From Holophagales bacterium (GTDB lineage Bacteria > Acidobacteriota > Thermoanaerobaculia > Multivoradales > Multivoraceae): a DNA stretch of 64,000 nt. Below, piece after piece: positions 29,030 through 37,804 of the stretch. Made by a program: the position numbers and the translations under genes. The notes under the pieces were generated by a model. That model made no database searches, had not been told where the DNA came from, and saw only the letters and a list, made by a program, of their open reading frames with translations. Numbering within the stretch: position 1 is the stretch's first letter; the number at the start of each line of letters is the position of its first letter. The stretch spans positions 23,045 through 87,044 of the forward strand of contig VXSP01000009.1 of the NCBI GenBank assembly GCA_009837885.1. Reading direction: 5' to 3'.

Positions 29030-30832
29030 ATGACGAGACGCGAGCGGCCGTGGCCCCCGACCGTGCCTGACTCGGTGGTCGCCCGGCGGGTTCTCGTCCT
29101 GGCGCCTCACTACGACGACGAGGTGCTCGGCTGCGGGGGGCTGTTGCTTCAACTTGCCGCGGGCGGCGCGGAGATCGTCTGCGCCTTCCTGAGCGATGGT
29201 TCGGGAGGGGGCGAGGGCCCCCCGGAAGGGATGAGCGGCGGCGACTACTCGGCGCTGCGGCGCGCGGAGTCCGAGGCCGCCTCGGCCGCGCTTGGTATCG
29301 GCCGAGTGGAGCATGTGGGCTACCGGCGGGGCTTCCCGGACGGCCGTCTGGTCTCTTCGTTGGCCGAGCTCACCGGGCAGATCGAGGCGTTGCTTGAGGC
29401 CGGCCGTCCGGACCTCGTCCTGGTGCCTTCACCGCTCGAAGTCACCACCGACCACCAGGCCACCTTTCGTGCATTGCACGAGGCCCTGATCGCCCGTCGC
29501 CGGGGAGGGGCGGACGGGAACGAAGCTTCGGACGATTCGTCGCCTGGTGACCTGTTGCTCCGCGTCCTCTGCTACGAAGTGAACCATCCCTTCTACCCGG
29601 ATCTTCTGGTCGACGTCACGGCCGAGATCGACGGGATCGCCGCGGCGATGGCCCACTACCGGAGCCAGCAGGAGCGCCACGACTACCTCGATTCCTGCCT
29701 CGGCCTGCGCCGCTTCCGCGCGCACAGCCTGCCGCGGGAGTGCGGGTCGGCTGAGGGCTACTGCCAGTTGAAGGCGAGCGACTTCACCACCCGTAGCCCG
29801 GCTCAGCTCATCGCCCATCTGGGAGGCGTTCCGGCGCTGGTCGAAGTGGATTCGCCGCGCCGGGTCTCGATCGTGGTGAGAACGTACAACCGACCGCGCC
29901 GCCTGGCCGAAGCGCTGGCGAGTCTGGCCCGGAGCACTTACCGGAACGTCGAGACCGTGCTGGTGAACGACGGGGGCCGCCGGCCCGAGGTGCCGGACGG
30001 CTTTCCGTTCTCGCTGGTGCGCGTCGAACACGAGTCCAACCGCGGCCGCGCCGCGGCGGCGCAGGCGGGCGTCGAGGCGGCGACCGGTGACTGCATCGGG
30101 TTTCTTGACGACGACGACCTGCTGGCGCCGGAGCACCTCGAGTCCCTGACCTCGCTGCTCCGCGGCGACGTCGACGTCGCCTACAGCGACGCGGCCGTGG
30201 TCACCTACGAACCGACCGTTGGCGGCTACCGGGAGTCGAGCCGGGGCCTCCCCTACAGCCGGGACTTCGACCGCGGGATCCTGCTGCTGGACAACTACAT
30301 TCCATTTCACACGGTGCTGATGACCAGGGATGCCCTGGAGAGGGCTGGTCCCTTCGACCTCGGGTTGCCGGCCTTCGAAGACTGGGATCTGCTGATCCGG
30401 CTGTCGCGTTCGTCTCCGTTCGTCCACCTCGCGCGGACGACCTGCGAGTACCGGCACTTCCTGGGGGGCGCCGGCGGCGGGTCCTCGGGAGGCCACGCCT
30501 TGGGCGGAGCGGCGTCCGGGCGACACGACTTCGAGGCTCTGAAGGCGCGGGTGCTGGCCAAGTACGCGGACGAGCTCGATGCGGAATCACTGGCGGGCGC
30601 GGTGACCCGAATGCGGCGCGAAGCGGTGCTGGCCGCCGCGGCGGCGCGGTCGATGCTGAGGAAGACGCAGGCGGAGCTCGAACTCGTCCAGGCATCCAAT
30701 CGCGCGCGTGGAGCGGAGGTGGAGCGGCTCCACCTCCGCGAGCGCGATCTGATGGCGGAGATCGAGAAGATGAGGTCCACCCGTGCCTGGCGGCTGCACG
30801 AAACCCTGCAATCCTGGCGCGGTTCCGGGTGA
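29030..30832 (+). CDS. PIG-L (LmbE) deacetylase fused to GT2 glycosyltransferase
   Basis: VLAPHYDDEVLGCGG and TDHQATF (PIG-L) then VSIVVRTYNRPRRLAEALASL...GFLDDDDLLAPEHLE (GT2). Confidence 0.85.
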   Translation: MTRRERPWPPTVPDSVVARRVLVLAPHYDDEVLGCGGLLLQLAAGGAEIVCAFLSDGSGGGEGPPEGMSGGDYSALRRAESEAASAALGIGRVEHVGYRRGFPDGRLVSSLAELTGQIEALLEAGRPDLVLVPSPLEVTTDHQATFRALHEALIARRRGGADGNEASDDSSPGDLLLRVLCYEVNHPFYPDLLVDVTAEIDGIAAAMAHYRSQQERHDYLDSCLGLRRFRAHSLPRECGSAEGYCQLKASDFTTRSPAQLIAHLGGVPALVEVDSPRRVSIVVRTYNRPRRLAEALASLARSTYRNVETVLVNDGGRRPEVPDGFPFSLVRVEHESNRGRAAAAQAGVEAATGDCIGFLDDDDLLAPEHLESLTSLLRGDVDVAYSDAAVVTYEPTVGGYRESSRGLPYSRDFDRGILLLDNYIPFHTVLMTRDALERAGPFDLGLPAFEDWDLLIRLSRSSPFVHLARTTCEYRHFLGGAGGGSSGGHALGGAASGRHDFEALKARVLAKYADELDAESLAGAVTRMRREAVLAAAAARSMLRKTQAELELVQASNRARGAEVERLHLRERDLMAEIEKMRSTRAWRLHETLQSWRGSG

Positions 30833-30854
30833 GGGCGACGATGGGAGGGCGCCG

Positions 30855-32147
30855 GTGACCCGCGTCGGCCTGGTGTGCAGCGAAGCGCTCGGGGAGCGCG
30901 CGGCCGGCATCGGCATCCGCTACCTGGAAATGGCGCGGCGTTTGCCGGGGTTCGGCTTCGAGGTCGCTCTGGTTTCGCCCTGGCGTTCAAACGAGCCGCC
31001 GGAGTTGCCGGCCCTGTCCGGCGAGACGCGACCCGTCGAGGCGCGCCGGTTCGACTCCGCGCCGCTGCCGGAACTGTTGAGTGACTGCGACGCCGCCGTC
31101 GCCCAGGGTCAGTTGGCGAACGACGTGCTTCACCTGGTGCCCGACCTGCCAACCGCAATCGATCTCTACGACCCCTTCCTCGTCGAGAACCTGAGTCATC
31201 TGTCGACTCTGGGGCTCGACCCCTACCGGAACGATCACCGGAGTTGGGTCCACCAACTGTCCCGCGGCGACTTCTTTCTCTGTTCCTCTCCTGAGCAGCG
31301 GTCGTACTACCTGGGCTTCCTGACCGCTCTCGGGCGGGTGAACCCGCATCGCTACCGGGACGACCCAGGCCTCTCCGGCCTGATCGCGGAGGCGCCGTTG
31401 GGCGTGCCGGATCCGCTGCCCGAACACCGGCCGCTGCTGCCGCCGCGCGCGGACGGAGAGCGGCGTGTGCTGTTCGGCGGGTTGTATGACTGGTACGACC
31501 CGGAGCCTTTGCTCGAGGCGTTCGCCGCTCTGCCCGACCCGAACGCGAGACTACTGTTCGTGCGGCAGCCGCCGGGCGCTCAGGCGCCGCAGCGCCTGCT
31601 GGCGGAGGTGGAGGCGCGCAGCCGGCGGGAAGATCCGCACCGCATCGGCTTCCTCGACTGGGTGCCCTTCGAGCGCCGCTACGACCTGCTGCGAGACGTG
31701 GACGCGCTCGCCGCCTGCCATCGGCCCGGGCTGGAGACCGACCTCTCCCTGCGCACGCGGTTCCTCGACGCGCTCGCGGTCGGCTGCCCGGTGCTCACCA
31801 CGGAGGGCGGAACGGTGCCGCGGCTGCTGCGGGAGTGGGACGCGGGACTCGTCGTTCCCTGTGGCGACGTCGAGGCGCTCCGTGCCGGCCTCGCCGAGCT
31901 GGTAGCCGGCGGCGGGGAGGTCGAAGGGCGGGCGCGCCGCGGTCGGGAGCGGGTTCTGCTCGACTACTCCTGGGAGCGCACGCTGGCCCCGCTGGTGACC
32001 TTTCTTTCGTCGCCGCGTAGCGACCCGACCAAGGCCGGGTTCGCCTTCCGGCCGGAGACGGCGGCGCCGGCCGACGACGCGGGTTTCCGCCTGCGGCGCT
32101 GGGTGCGGACGCGGCTGGCGGGCGCCCTCCCGGCGGGCCGGTCATGA
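30855..32147 (+). CDS. GT4-like glycosyltransferase
   Basis: RVLFGGLYDWYDPEPLLEAFA, RFLDALAVGCPVLTTEGGTVPRLL...CGDVEALRAGLAEL. Confidence 0.75.
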   Translation: MTRVGLVCSEALGERAAGIGIRYLEMARRLPGFGFEVALVSPWRSNEPPELPALSGETRPVEARRFDSAPLPELLSDCDAAVAQGQLANDVLHLVPDLPTAIDLYDPFLVENLSHLSTLGLDPYRNDHRSWVHQLSRGDFFLCSSPEQRSYYLGFLTALGRVNPHRYRDDPGLSGLIAEAPLGVPDPLPEHRPLLPPRADGERRVLFGGLYDWYDPEPLLEAFAALPDPNARLLFVRQPPGAQAPQRLLAEVEARSRREDPHRIGFLDWVPFERRYDLLRDVDALAACHRPGLETDLSLRTRFLDALAVGCPVLTTEGGTVPRLLREWDAGLVVPCGDVEALRAGLAELVAGGGEVEGRARRGRERVLLDYSWERTLAPLVTFLSSPRSDPTKAGFAFRPETAAPADDAGFRLRRWVRTRLAGALPAGRS

Positions 32148-33457
32148 GCGACCGGGTCGAAAGCGTCGACATCCTGGTGGTGAGCTGGAATGGTCGGCGG
32201 CACCTGGAGACGCTGCTGCCGGCGCTCGAAGCGCAGCGCGATCCAGGCGCCGCCGTGGGGATCAGGCTGTTCGACAACGGGTCGACGGACGGAACGGCGG
32301 CCTGGGTGCGTTCCAGACACCCCCGGGTCGATCTCGTGGAGCATCCGGTCAACCTCGGGTTCTCCGCCGCGAACAACCGTCTCGCGGAGGCCAGTTCGGC
32401 CGACGCGCTCGTGCTGGTCAACAACGACACGCGGCCGCGGCCGGACTGGCTCGCCGAACTCGTGGCCGCAGTACGCGCTGCGCCTCCGGATGTGGCCGCG
32501 CTGTCCGGCTGCATCGTCGACTGGGATGGGGAGCGCCTCGACTTCGGGCGCGGCGTCATGGCCTTCGATGGCCACGCCTTCCAGCTCGACTACGGCCGCC
32601 TCCTGGAGGACGTGGAGACCCCGGCCGAAGGCGCTGAACTGCTCTTTCCCTGCGGCGGCAACATGATCGCGCGCCGCGCCGCCTTTCTTTCGGCCGGGGG
32701 CTTCGACGAGAGCTATTTCGCCTACCTGGAGGACGTCGATCTCGGGTGGCGGTTCTGGTCGGGCGGCGAACGTGTGCTGTCGGCGCCGCGGGCCGTCGTC
32801 CACCATCGCTCGAAGGCGACGAGCAATCTGCTGGGCAACGCCAACCGGGGTCTGCTGTTCGAACGCAACGCCTACTTCACGGCCTTCAAGAACTACGACG
32901 CCGAGCTTTGGCCGCAACTGATGCCGGCGGTCCAGTTGACGTTGCTTGCGCGCACGCAGCACCTGCTTGCCCGCTGCAACCCCAACGGCGACGTGCTGGC
33001 GCAGGATCCCTTCCGCACGGTTGTGGACGGGAGCGGGAAGGCGTCCGCCGATCGCGGCGCCGTGCCTCGCGGCGGCGCCGGCGCGGCTCCGCGGGGCCTG
33101 TGGCAGCGGGCGCGTGACGTCGTCGCCCTGCGGACCCGACTGAGAAGGCTCGCTAGACGGTTGGGCGGCTTGCCCGCCGGTGCGCCGGCCGTCGTCGACG
33201 ACCAGACCGTTGCTCAGGTCCGGGCGCTGTCGGCGATCGTCCGTGGTCTGGACGGCGCCTCGGAACAACGGCGCCTGGTGCAGGCCCGGCGGCGGCGGCC
33301 CGATCGGGAGATCCTGGAGCGTTTTCCGCTGTACGTGGTGCCGACCTATCCCGGCGACGAGCAACTGTTCGCGAGCGAAGGCTTTGAGGCCCTGTGGCCG
33401 GCGGACCTGGATCCGGTTCGCCTGCGTCTGGACGACGTGATGGAGATGGAGCGGTGA
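32144..33457 (+). CDS. GT2 family glycosyltransferase (rhamnosyltransferase-like)
   Basis: VDILVVSWNGRRHLETLLPALEAQ, NLGFSAANNRLAE, GGFDESYFAYLEDVDLGWRFWSGG. Confidence 0.85.
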   Translation: MSDRVESVDILVVSWNGRRHLETLLPALEAQRDPGAAVGIRLFDNGSTDGTAAWVRSRHPRVDLVEHPVNLGFSAANNRLAEASSADALVLVNNDTRPRPDWLAELVAAVRAAPPDVAALSGCIVDWDGERLDFGRGVMAFDGHAFQLDYGRLLEDVETPAEGAELLFPCGGNMIARRAAFLSAGGFDESYFAYLEDVDLGWRFWSGGERVLSAPRAVVHHRSKATSNLLGNANRGLLFERNAYFTAFKNYDAELWPQLMPAVQLTLLARTQHLLARCNPNGDVLAQDPFRTVVDGSGKASADRGAVPRGGAGAAPRGLWQRARDVVALRTRLRRLARRLGGLPAGAPAVVDDQTVAQVRALSAIVRGLDGASEQRRLVQARRRRPDREILERFPLYVVPTYPGDEQLFASEGFEALWPADLDPVRLRLDDVMEMER

Positions 33458-34434
33458 CCGGGCCGCCGGAGTGGAGCATCGTCATTCCGACCTTCGACCG
33501 GTTGCCGGCGCTGAAGGAAGTACTGGAGGCCGTCCGTGGCCAGGAGGGGCCCGCGTTCGAAGTCGTCGTGGTCAACGACGGCAGCACGGACGGCACCGCG
33601 CCCTGGCTCGACGAGCGCGCTTCGGGGGGCAGCGCCGGTGGGCCGGAGCTGCGGGTCCTTCATCAGGAGAACCAGGGGCCCGCGGTGGCCCGGAACCGCG
33701 GCGTGGCGACGGCCCGGGGCCGCTGGGTGGCCTTCCTTGGGGACGACACTGTCCCCGGTCCGGGATGGTTGGCCGCACACCGCCGAGCCCAGGAGGAGCC
33801 GCTGGCGCGGGCGATTCGCGCGGAGGGCGGTTGCGTCGGCGTCATCGGCCGCACCGACTGGCACGAACGGATGCGGCGCACGCCCTTCCTCGACTACATC
33901 AACGAGAACGGACTGCAGTTCGGATTCGCCCTGATCGAGAATGACGACGACGTGCCGTTCAACTTCTTCTACACGTCGAACCTCTCGATCGACCGCGAGG
34001 CGATGGCGGCGGAGCCCTTCGACCCGGCGTTTCCGTTCGCGGCCTGGGAGGACGTCGAAGCCGGATACCGCCTGGCCGGGCGCGGCCTGCGCCTCCTGTA
34101 CCGGCCCGAGGCGCGTGTCGCTCACGACCATCCGACGGGTCTCCAGCGGTTCGCGAAGCGGCAGTACCGCGCGGGATACTCCGCGGTCGTCTTCTTCCGG
34201 CGGCATGAGCAACTCGGCCCTTTCCTCGGGTTCCACGACGGCGAGCCCCCTCCGGCCGGCGGCGCTCGCGACCGGGCCGTGCAGTGGCTGCAGGAGCGGT
34301 TGGCGCGGACGTTGCAGGGTTTTCCGGTCAGGCTGCCCCGGCTGTGGGAGAGGACGATGCGATATCACTATCTGGAAGGTCTGAGGAACGGCTGGTCCGA
34401 CGGCGTCGGTCTGGATCGGGGAGGTGCATCGTGA
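33454..34434 (+). CDS. GT2 family glycosyltransferase
   Basis: WSIVIPTFDRLPALKEVLEAVRGQ, VVVNDGSTDGTAPWL, FPFAAWEDVEAGYRL. Confidence 0.85.
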   Translation: MTGPPEWSIVIPTFDRLPALKEVLEAVRGQEGPAFEVVVVNDGSTDGTAPWLDERASGGSAGGPELRVLHQENQGPAVARNRGVATARGRWVAFLGDDTVPGPGWLAAHRRAQEEPLARAIRAEGGCVGVIGRTDWHERMRRTPFLDYINENGLQFGFALIENDDDVPFNFFYTSNLSIDREAMAAEPFDPAFPFAAWEDVEAGYRLAGRGLRLLYRPEARVAHDHPTGLQRFAKRQYRAGYSAVVFFRRHEQLGPFLGFHDGEPPPAGGARDRAVQWLQERLARTLQGFPVRLPRLWERTMRYHYLEGLRNGWSDGVGLDRGGAS

Positions 34435-35351
34435 GTTCGAAAGCAAACGCGGCTCTGATGGCGCTACCGTTGGCCGGTTTGCTGGGCCTCGGCCTGGCGG
34501 GCGGCGCCGAAGCAGGTGCCGGCGGGCATGGCGGAACGGTTCCGGTCGTTCAAGCCCTCGCGGTTCAGGCGCCGGTCGCGGTCGAGGCCAGCGAGCGGGC
34601 TCGCCGGGGAGACGGCGACCGGCGCAAGGGCCGCCGGTCCCGCACCTACGTGCGGCCCTACTACGGTTCCTTCGGCTGGTATGGCGGCTTCGGTCCCTTC
34701 TGGCCCTACGCCTGGTCGCCGTACTACTACGGGTACGGACCCTACGGCTGGGCTTCCGGAGCGGTCGGCTACGCGGACGCCGGTGCGCTCGACATCAACA
34801 CCCGGCCCAAGAAGGCCTCCGTCTATGTTGACGGCGAGCTGGTCGGTCGGGTTGACGGCTTCGACGGCTTCCCGCGCTACCTCTGGTTGCGCGACGGCAG
34901 CTACCGGATCGCGATCTTCATGGAGGGCTACGAAACCCTGGAGCGCCGGATCCGCGTGCAGCCGGGTGTGGTTGTCCGGATCGACGAGGATCTCGTCCCG
35001 GGGACCGCGGAACGGCCGCGGCCCGCGCCGCCGAAGCCGCCCTCGGCGCCTCCGGCCCCGGAAGGCGAGTCGTGGAGGGTCGAGAACCGCGGCCGTCCGA
35101 TCGAGCAGGACCAGCGGCGAGAGCCGGCCCGGCTGCGGGTCGAAGTCGTGCCTGCCGACGCCGTCGTCTACCTGGACGGCCGCCTGCTCGGGAGCGGCGC
35201 GGAACTGGCGAGCCTCCACTCGGCTCTGATCGTGGATCCCGGTGCCCACCGGCTCGAGGTGATTCGTCCCGGCTACGCAGCCGAAGTGCGAGGGTTTGAA
35301 GCCGAGCAGGGAGAAGATGTTTCCCTGCGCATCGTGCTCCGGGAGGAGTGA
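34431..35351 (+). CDS. Exported PEGA-domain protein with Tyr/Gly-rich linker
   Basis: Two PEGA-like repeats (ASVYVDGELVGRVDGF..LRDGSYRIAIFMEGYE; AVVYLDGRLLG..DPGAHRLEVIRPGY); linker YYGSFGWYGGFGPFWPYAWSPYYYGYGPYGW. Confidence 0.75.
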   Translation: MSSKANAALMALPLAGLLGLGLAGGAEAGAGGHGGTVPVVQALAVQAPVAVEASERARRGDGDRRKGRRSRTYVRPYYGSFGWYGGFGPFWPYAWSPYYYGYGPYGWASGAVGYADAGALDINTRPKKASVYVDGELVGRVDGFDGFPRYLWLRDGSYRIAIFMEGYETLERRIRVQPGVVVRIDEDLVPGTAERPRPAPPKPPSAPPAPEGESWRVENRGRPIEQDQRREPARLRVEVVPADAVVYLDGRLLGSGAELASLHSALIVDPGAHRLEVIRPGYAAEVRGFEAEQGEDVSLRIVLREE

Positions 35352-35412
35352 ACTTCTTTCGGGAGAAGTGAACCTCCGCCTCGCGTCGACATAGAAAAGT
35401 AGCCATGCTACC

Positions 35413-35991
35413 ATGACTCCCGTGGTGCATGAACTCGCGAGCCGTGCCGGGTCGCGCGCCGGTGCGCCCGCCTGGCCAGCGCCGCGCGCCGCCGAACCGT
35501 TGCGGGTGCTGGTCGCCTCGCCGCTCGGTTCGCTGGGGCTCGAGTTCATCGGTCGACTGATCACCCGGCTGGTCATCGCGCCGAAGGGCGCCGAGAAGGC
35601 GCTGTTCACTTCCCTGGGGTCGGTGGAGACGACCGATTTCGTCGACGAGGCCCTGGGCCGTCTGTCGGAGTACTTCGCCGGCGCGCGGAGGAACCTCGAT
35701 CTGCCCTACGACCTCGATCGGACCGGGATCGATGCCCTGTCCCGGCGCATCTTCGAGGAGACGGCCAGGATTCCCTACGGGCATACGCGCACCTACCGCA
35801 ACGTGGCTACGTCATCCGGCCAGGCGGGGGCCTACCGCCTGATCCGTTCCCGGTTGATGGCCAACCCCTTGCCCATCCTCGTTCCGTGCCACCGGGTGGT
35901 GCCGCGCAGGAGCGGTCCCGGCTCCTACATCGGCGGCGAGAGGCGCAAGGCGCAACTGCTCGCCCTGGAACGCAAGCACGCCGAGGACTAG
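35413..35991 (+). CDS. ogt: Methylated-DNA--[protein]-cysteine S-methyltransferase
   Basis: RIPYGHTRTYRNVA...NPLPILVPCHRVV active-site motif. Confidence 0.85.
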   Translation: MTPVVHELASRAGSRAGAPAWPAPRAAEPLRVLVASPLGSLGLEFIGRLITRLVIAPKGAEKALFTSLGSVETTDFVDEALGRLSEYFAGARRNLDLPYDLDRTGIDALSRRIFEETARIPYGHTRTYRNVATSSGQAGAYRLIRSRLMANPLPILVPCHRVVPRRSGPGSYIGGERRKAQLLALERKHAED

Positions 35992-36929
35992 GCGAGCCTG
36001 CGTCGGGCGTCCTCCCAGATCGCCTCCAGGGCCTGCTCGAAGCTGCGTTTCGGGCGCCATCCCAGGGCGCGCAGGCGGCTGGCGTTGCCACACATCAAGG
36101 GAACGTCCGCGGGTCTCATGCGGTCGGGGTCCTGCCTGATCTCGACCTCCAGGCCGCTGATCCCGATGAGCTGCCGGAGTGCCGCCTCGAGTTCGATCGC
36201 TTCGCCCCGGGCGACGTTGTAGACGCTGCCCGGTTCGCCGCGCTCTACCAGGAGCGCGTAGGCGTTGGCGCCGTCGTCGACGTGGACGAAGTCCCGCCGC
36301 GGGGTCAGGTTGCCGACGTGCAGCACGGGTTCCTCACGGCCCGCTTCGATCGCCGCGAGTTGCGTCGCGAACGAGGGGAGGGCGAAGGTGGCGCCCTGTC
36401 CGGGTCCGATCAGGTTGAAGGAACGGACGACGATGGCGCCCAGGGGAAGGCTCAGCCGTTCGACCGCGGCCTTGGTCAGGGCGTACGGGGAGCCCGGTTC
36501 GAGGCCGCGGTCCTCGCGCGCCGGCAGTTCCGCTTCCGGCACCGCGCCGTAGACCTCGGCGCTCGAGGCCACGACCAGCCGGCACGTGTCGGACAGGGCG
36601 CGCGCAGCGCGGGCGACGTGCTCGGCGCCCTCGACGTTGATCCGGTAGTAGTCGTCGATTCGCCGCCAGGAGTCCGCGACGTCGGACAGGCCGGCCAGGT
36701 GGACGACCGCATCCGGTGCCGCATGCCGGAAGACGCCCTCGACCGCGTCGCGGTCGCGGATGTCAAGGGCGATGCGCTCCACGGGGGCTCGTGCGCCGGC
36801 GCCGTCGTCGTCGCCGGTGAGCATCTCCGGCGCATGGCAGGCGGTGACGGTCGCTCCCCGTGAGACCAGTCGCGGCACCAGACGGCCGCCAACGAACCCC
36901 TCGGCGCCGGTGACGAGGACGCGCGTCAC
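35988..36929 (-). CDS. NAD-dependent epimerase/dehydratase (GDP-sugar reductase-like SDR)
   Basis: VLVTGAEGFVGGRLVPRL, SSAEVYGAVPEAELP, YALTKAAVERL. Confidence 0.8.
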   Translation of the reverse strand: MTRVLVTGAEGFVGGRLVPRLVSRGATVTACHAPEMLTGDDDGAGARAPVERIALDIRDRDAVEGVFRHAAPDAVVHLAGLSDVADSWRRIDDYYRINVEGAEHVARAARALSDTCRLVVASSAEVYGAVPEAELPAREDRGLEPGSPYALTKAAVERLSLPLGAIVVRSFNLIGPGQGATFALPSFATQLAAIEAGREEPVLHVGNLTPRRDFVHVDDGANAYALLVERGEPGSVYNVARGEAIELEAALRQLIGISGLEVEIRQDPDRMRPADVPLMCGNASRLRALGWRPKRSFEQALEAIWEDARRRLA

Positions 36930-37804
36930 GCCTCTGCCTTGCCCTGTCCCAGCCGCTCGAAGTAGTCGTCGAGACCGGGTCGCCACTCTTCGACCCGCCG
37001 GTTGGTCAGGGACTCGAAGCGCTCCGTGTCGAGCACCGAGTACGCCGGCCGGACCGCGGGACGGGGCAGGTCGGCGGTCGCGATCGGCTCCACCTCGGCG
37101 CTCAGGCCGAGGGCCGCGACGATGTCGACCGCGAAGCCGTGCCAGGAAGTGGCGGGTGTGTTGCAGTAGTGGACGATGCCTGCGGCGCCGGCCGCGTGGA
37201 GGTCGACGAGGGCGCGGGCGAGATAGGGCGCGTAGGTCGGGCAGCCGACCTGGTCGGAGACGACGCGGAGCGACTCACCTCGGCCGAGCCGGCCGGCGAT
37301 CGCGGAGACGAAGTTACGGCCCTCCGGCCCGAATACCCAACTCGTGCGGACCACCAGCCCTCCCGCATCGACCACGGCCTGCTCGGCGCCGAGCTTCGAG
37401 CGTCCGTAGACGGTGGCGGGCGCCGTCGCGTCCTCTTCGCGGTACGGCCGCCGGCCGCGGCCATCGAAGACATAGTCGGTCGAGACGTGGATCAGGCGGC
37501 AATGGCCCGGCAGGGCGGCCGCCAGGCGGGCGGGCGCCCGGCCGTTGATCTCCAGAGCGGCCTCCGGTTCGCTCTCGCAGCCGTCGACGTCGGTGCTGGC
37601 GGCGCAGTTGTAGACGGCCGCGGCGCCGAACCTCACGGCCAGCGCCGCGGTTGCGTCGGTCTTCGTAAGGTCCGCGCGCCGGCGGTCGGCGGCGAGCACA
37701 TCGACGCCGCGCCGGCGGAGCTCGTCGGCGACCTCTCGTCCGAGTTGACCCGCCGCGCCGAGTACCACGGCCCTGGCGCCGGCGCCGGGGGCTTCCGCGG
37801 TCAC
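36926..37804 (-). CDS. rmlD: dTDP-4-dehydrorhamnose reductase RmlD
   Basis: VVLGAAGQLGREVADEL, YNCAASTDVDGCESEPEAALEIN, VSTDYVFDGRGRRPYREED, YGRSKLGAEQAV. Confidence 0.88.
   Translation of the reverse strand: MTAEAPGAGARAVVLGAAGQLGREVADELRRRGVDVLAADRRRADLTKTDATAALAVRFGAAAVYNCAASTDVDGCESEPEAALEINGRAPARLAAALPGHCRLIHVSTDYVFDGRGRRPYREEDATAPATVYGRSKLGAEQAVVDAGGLVVRTSWVFGPEGRNFVSAIAGRLGRGESLRVVSDQVGCPTYAPYLARALVDLHAAGAAGIVHYCNTPATSWHGFAVDIVAALGLSAEVEPIATADLPRPAVRPAYSVLDTERFESLTNRRVEEWRPGLDDYFERLGQGKAEA

Noticed and set aside
35398-35411. GTAGC-CAT-GCTAC palindrome before the MGMT gene
   Set aside because: Only 5-bp arms; not enough to call an operator without comparative data.
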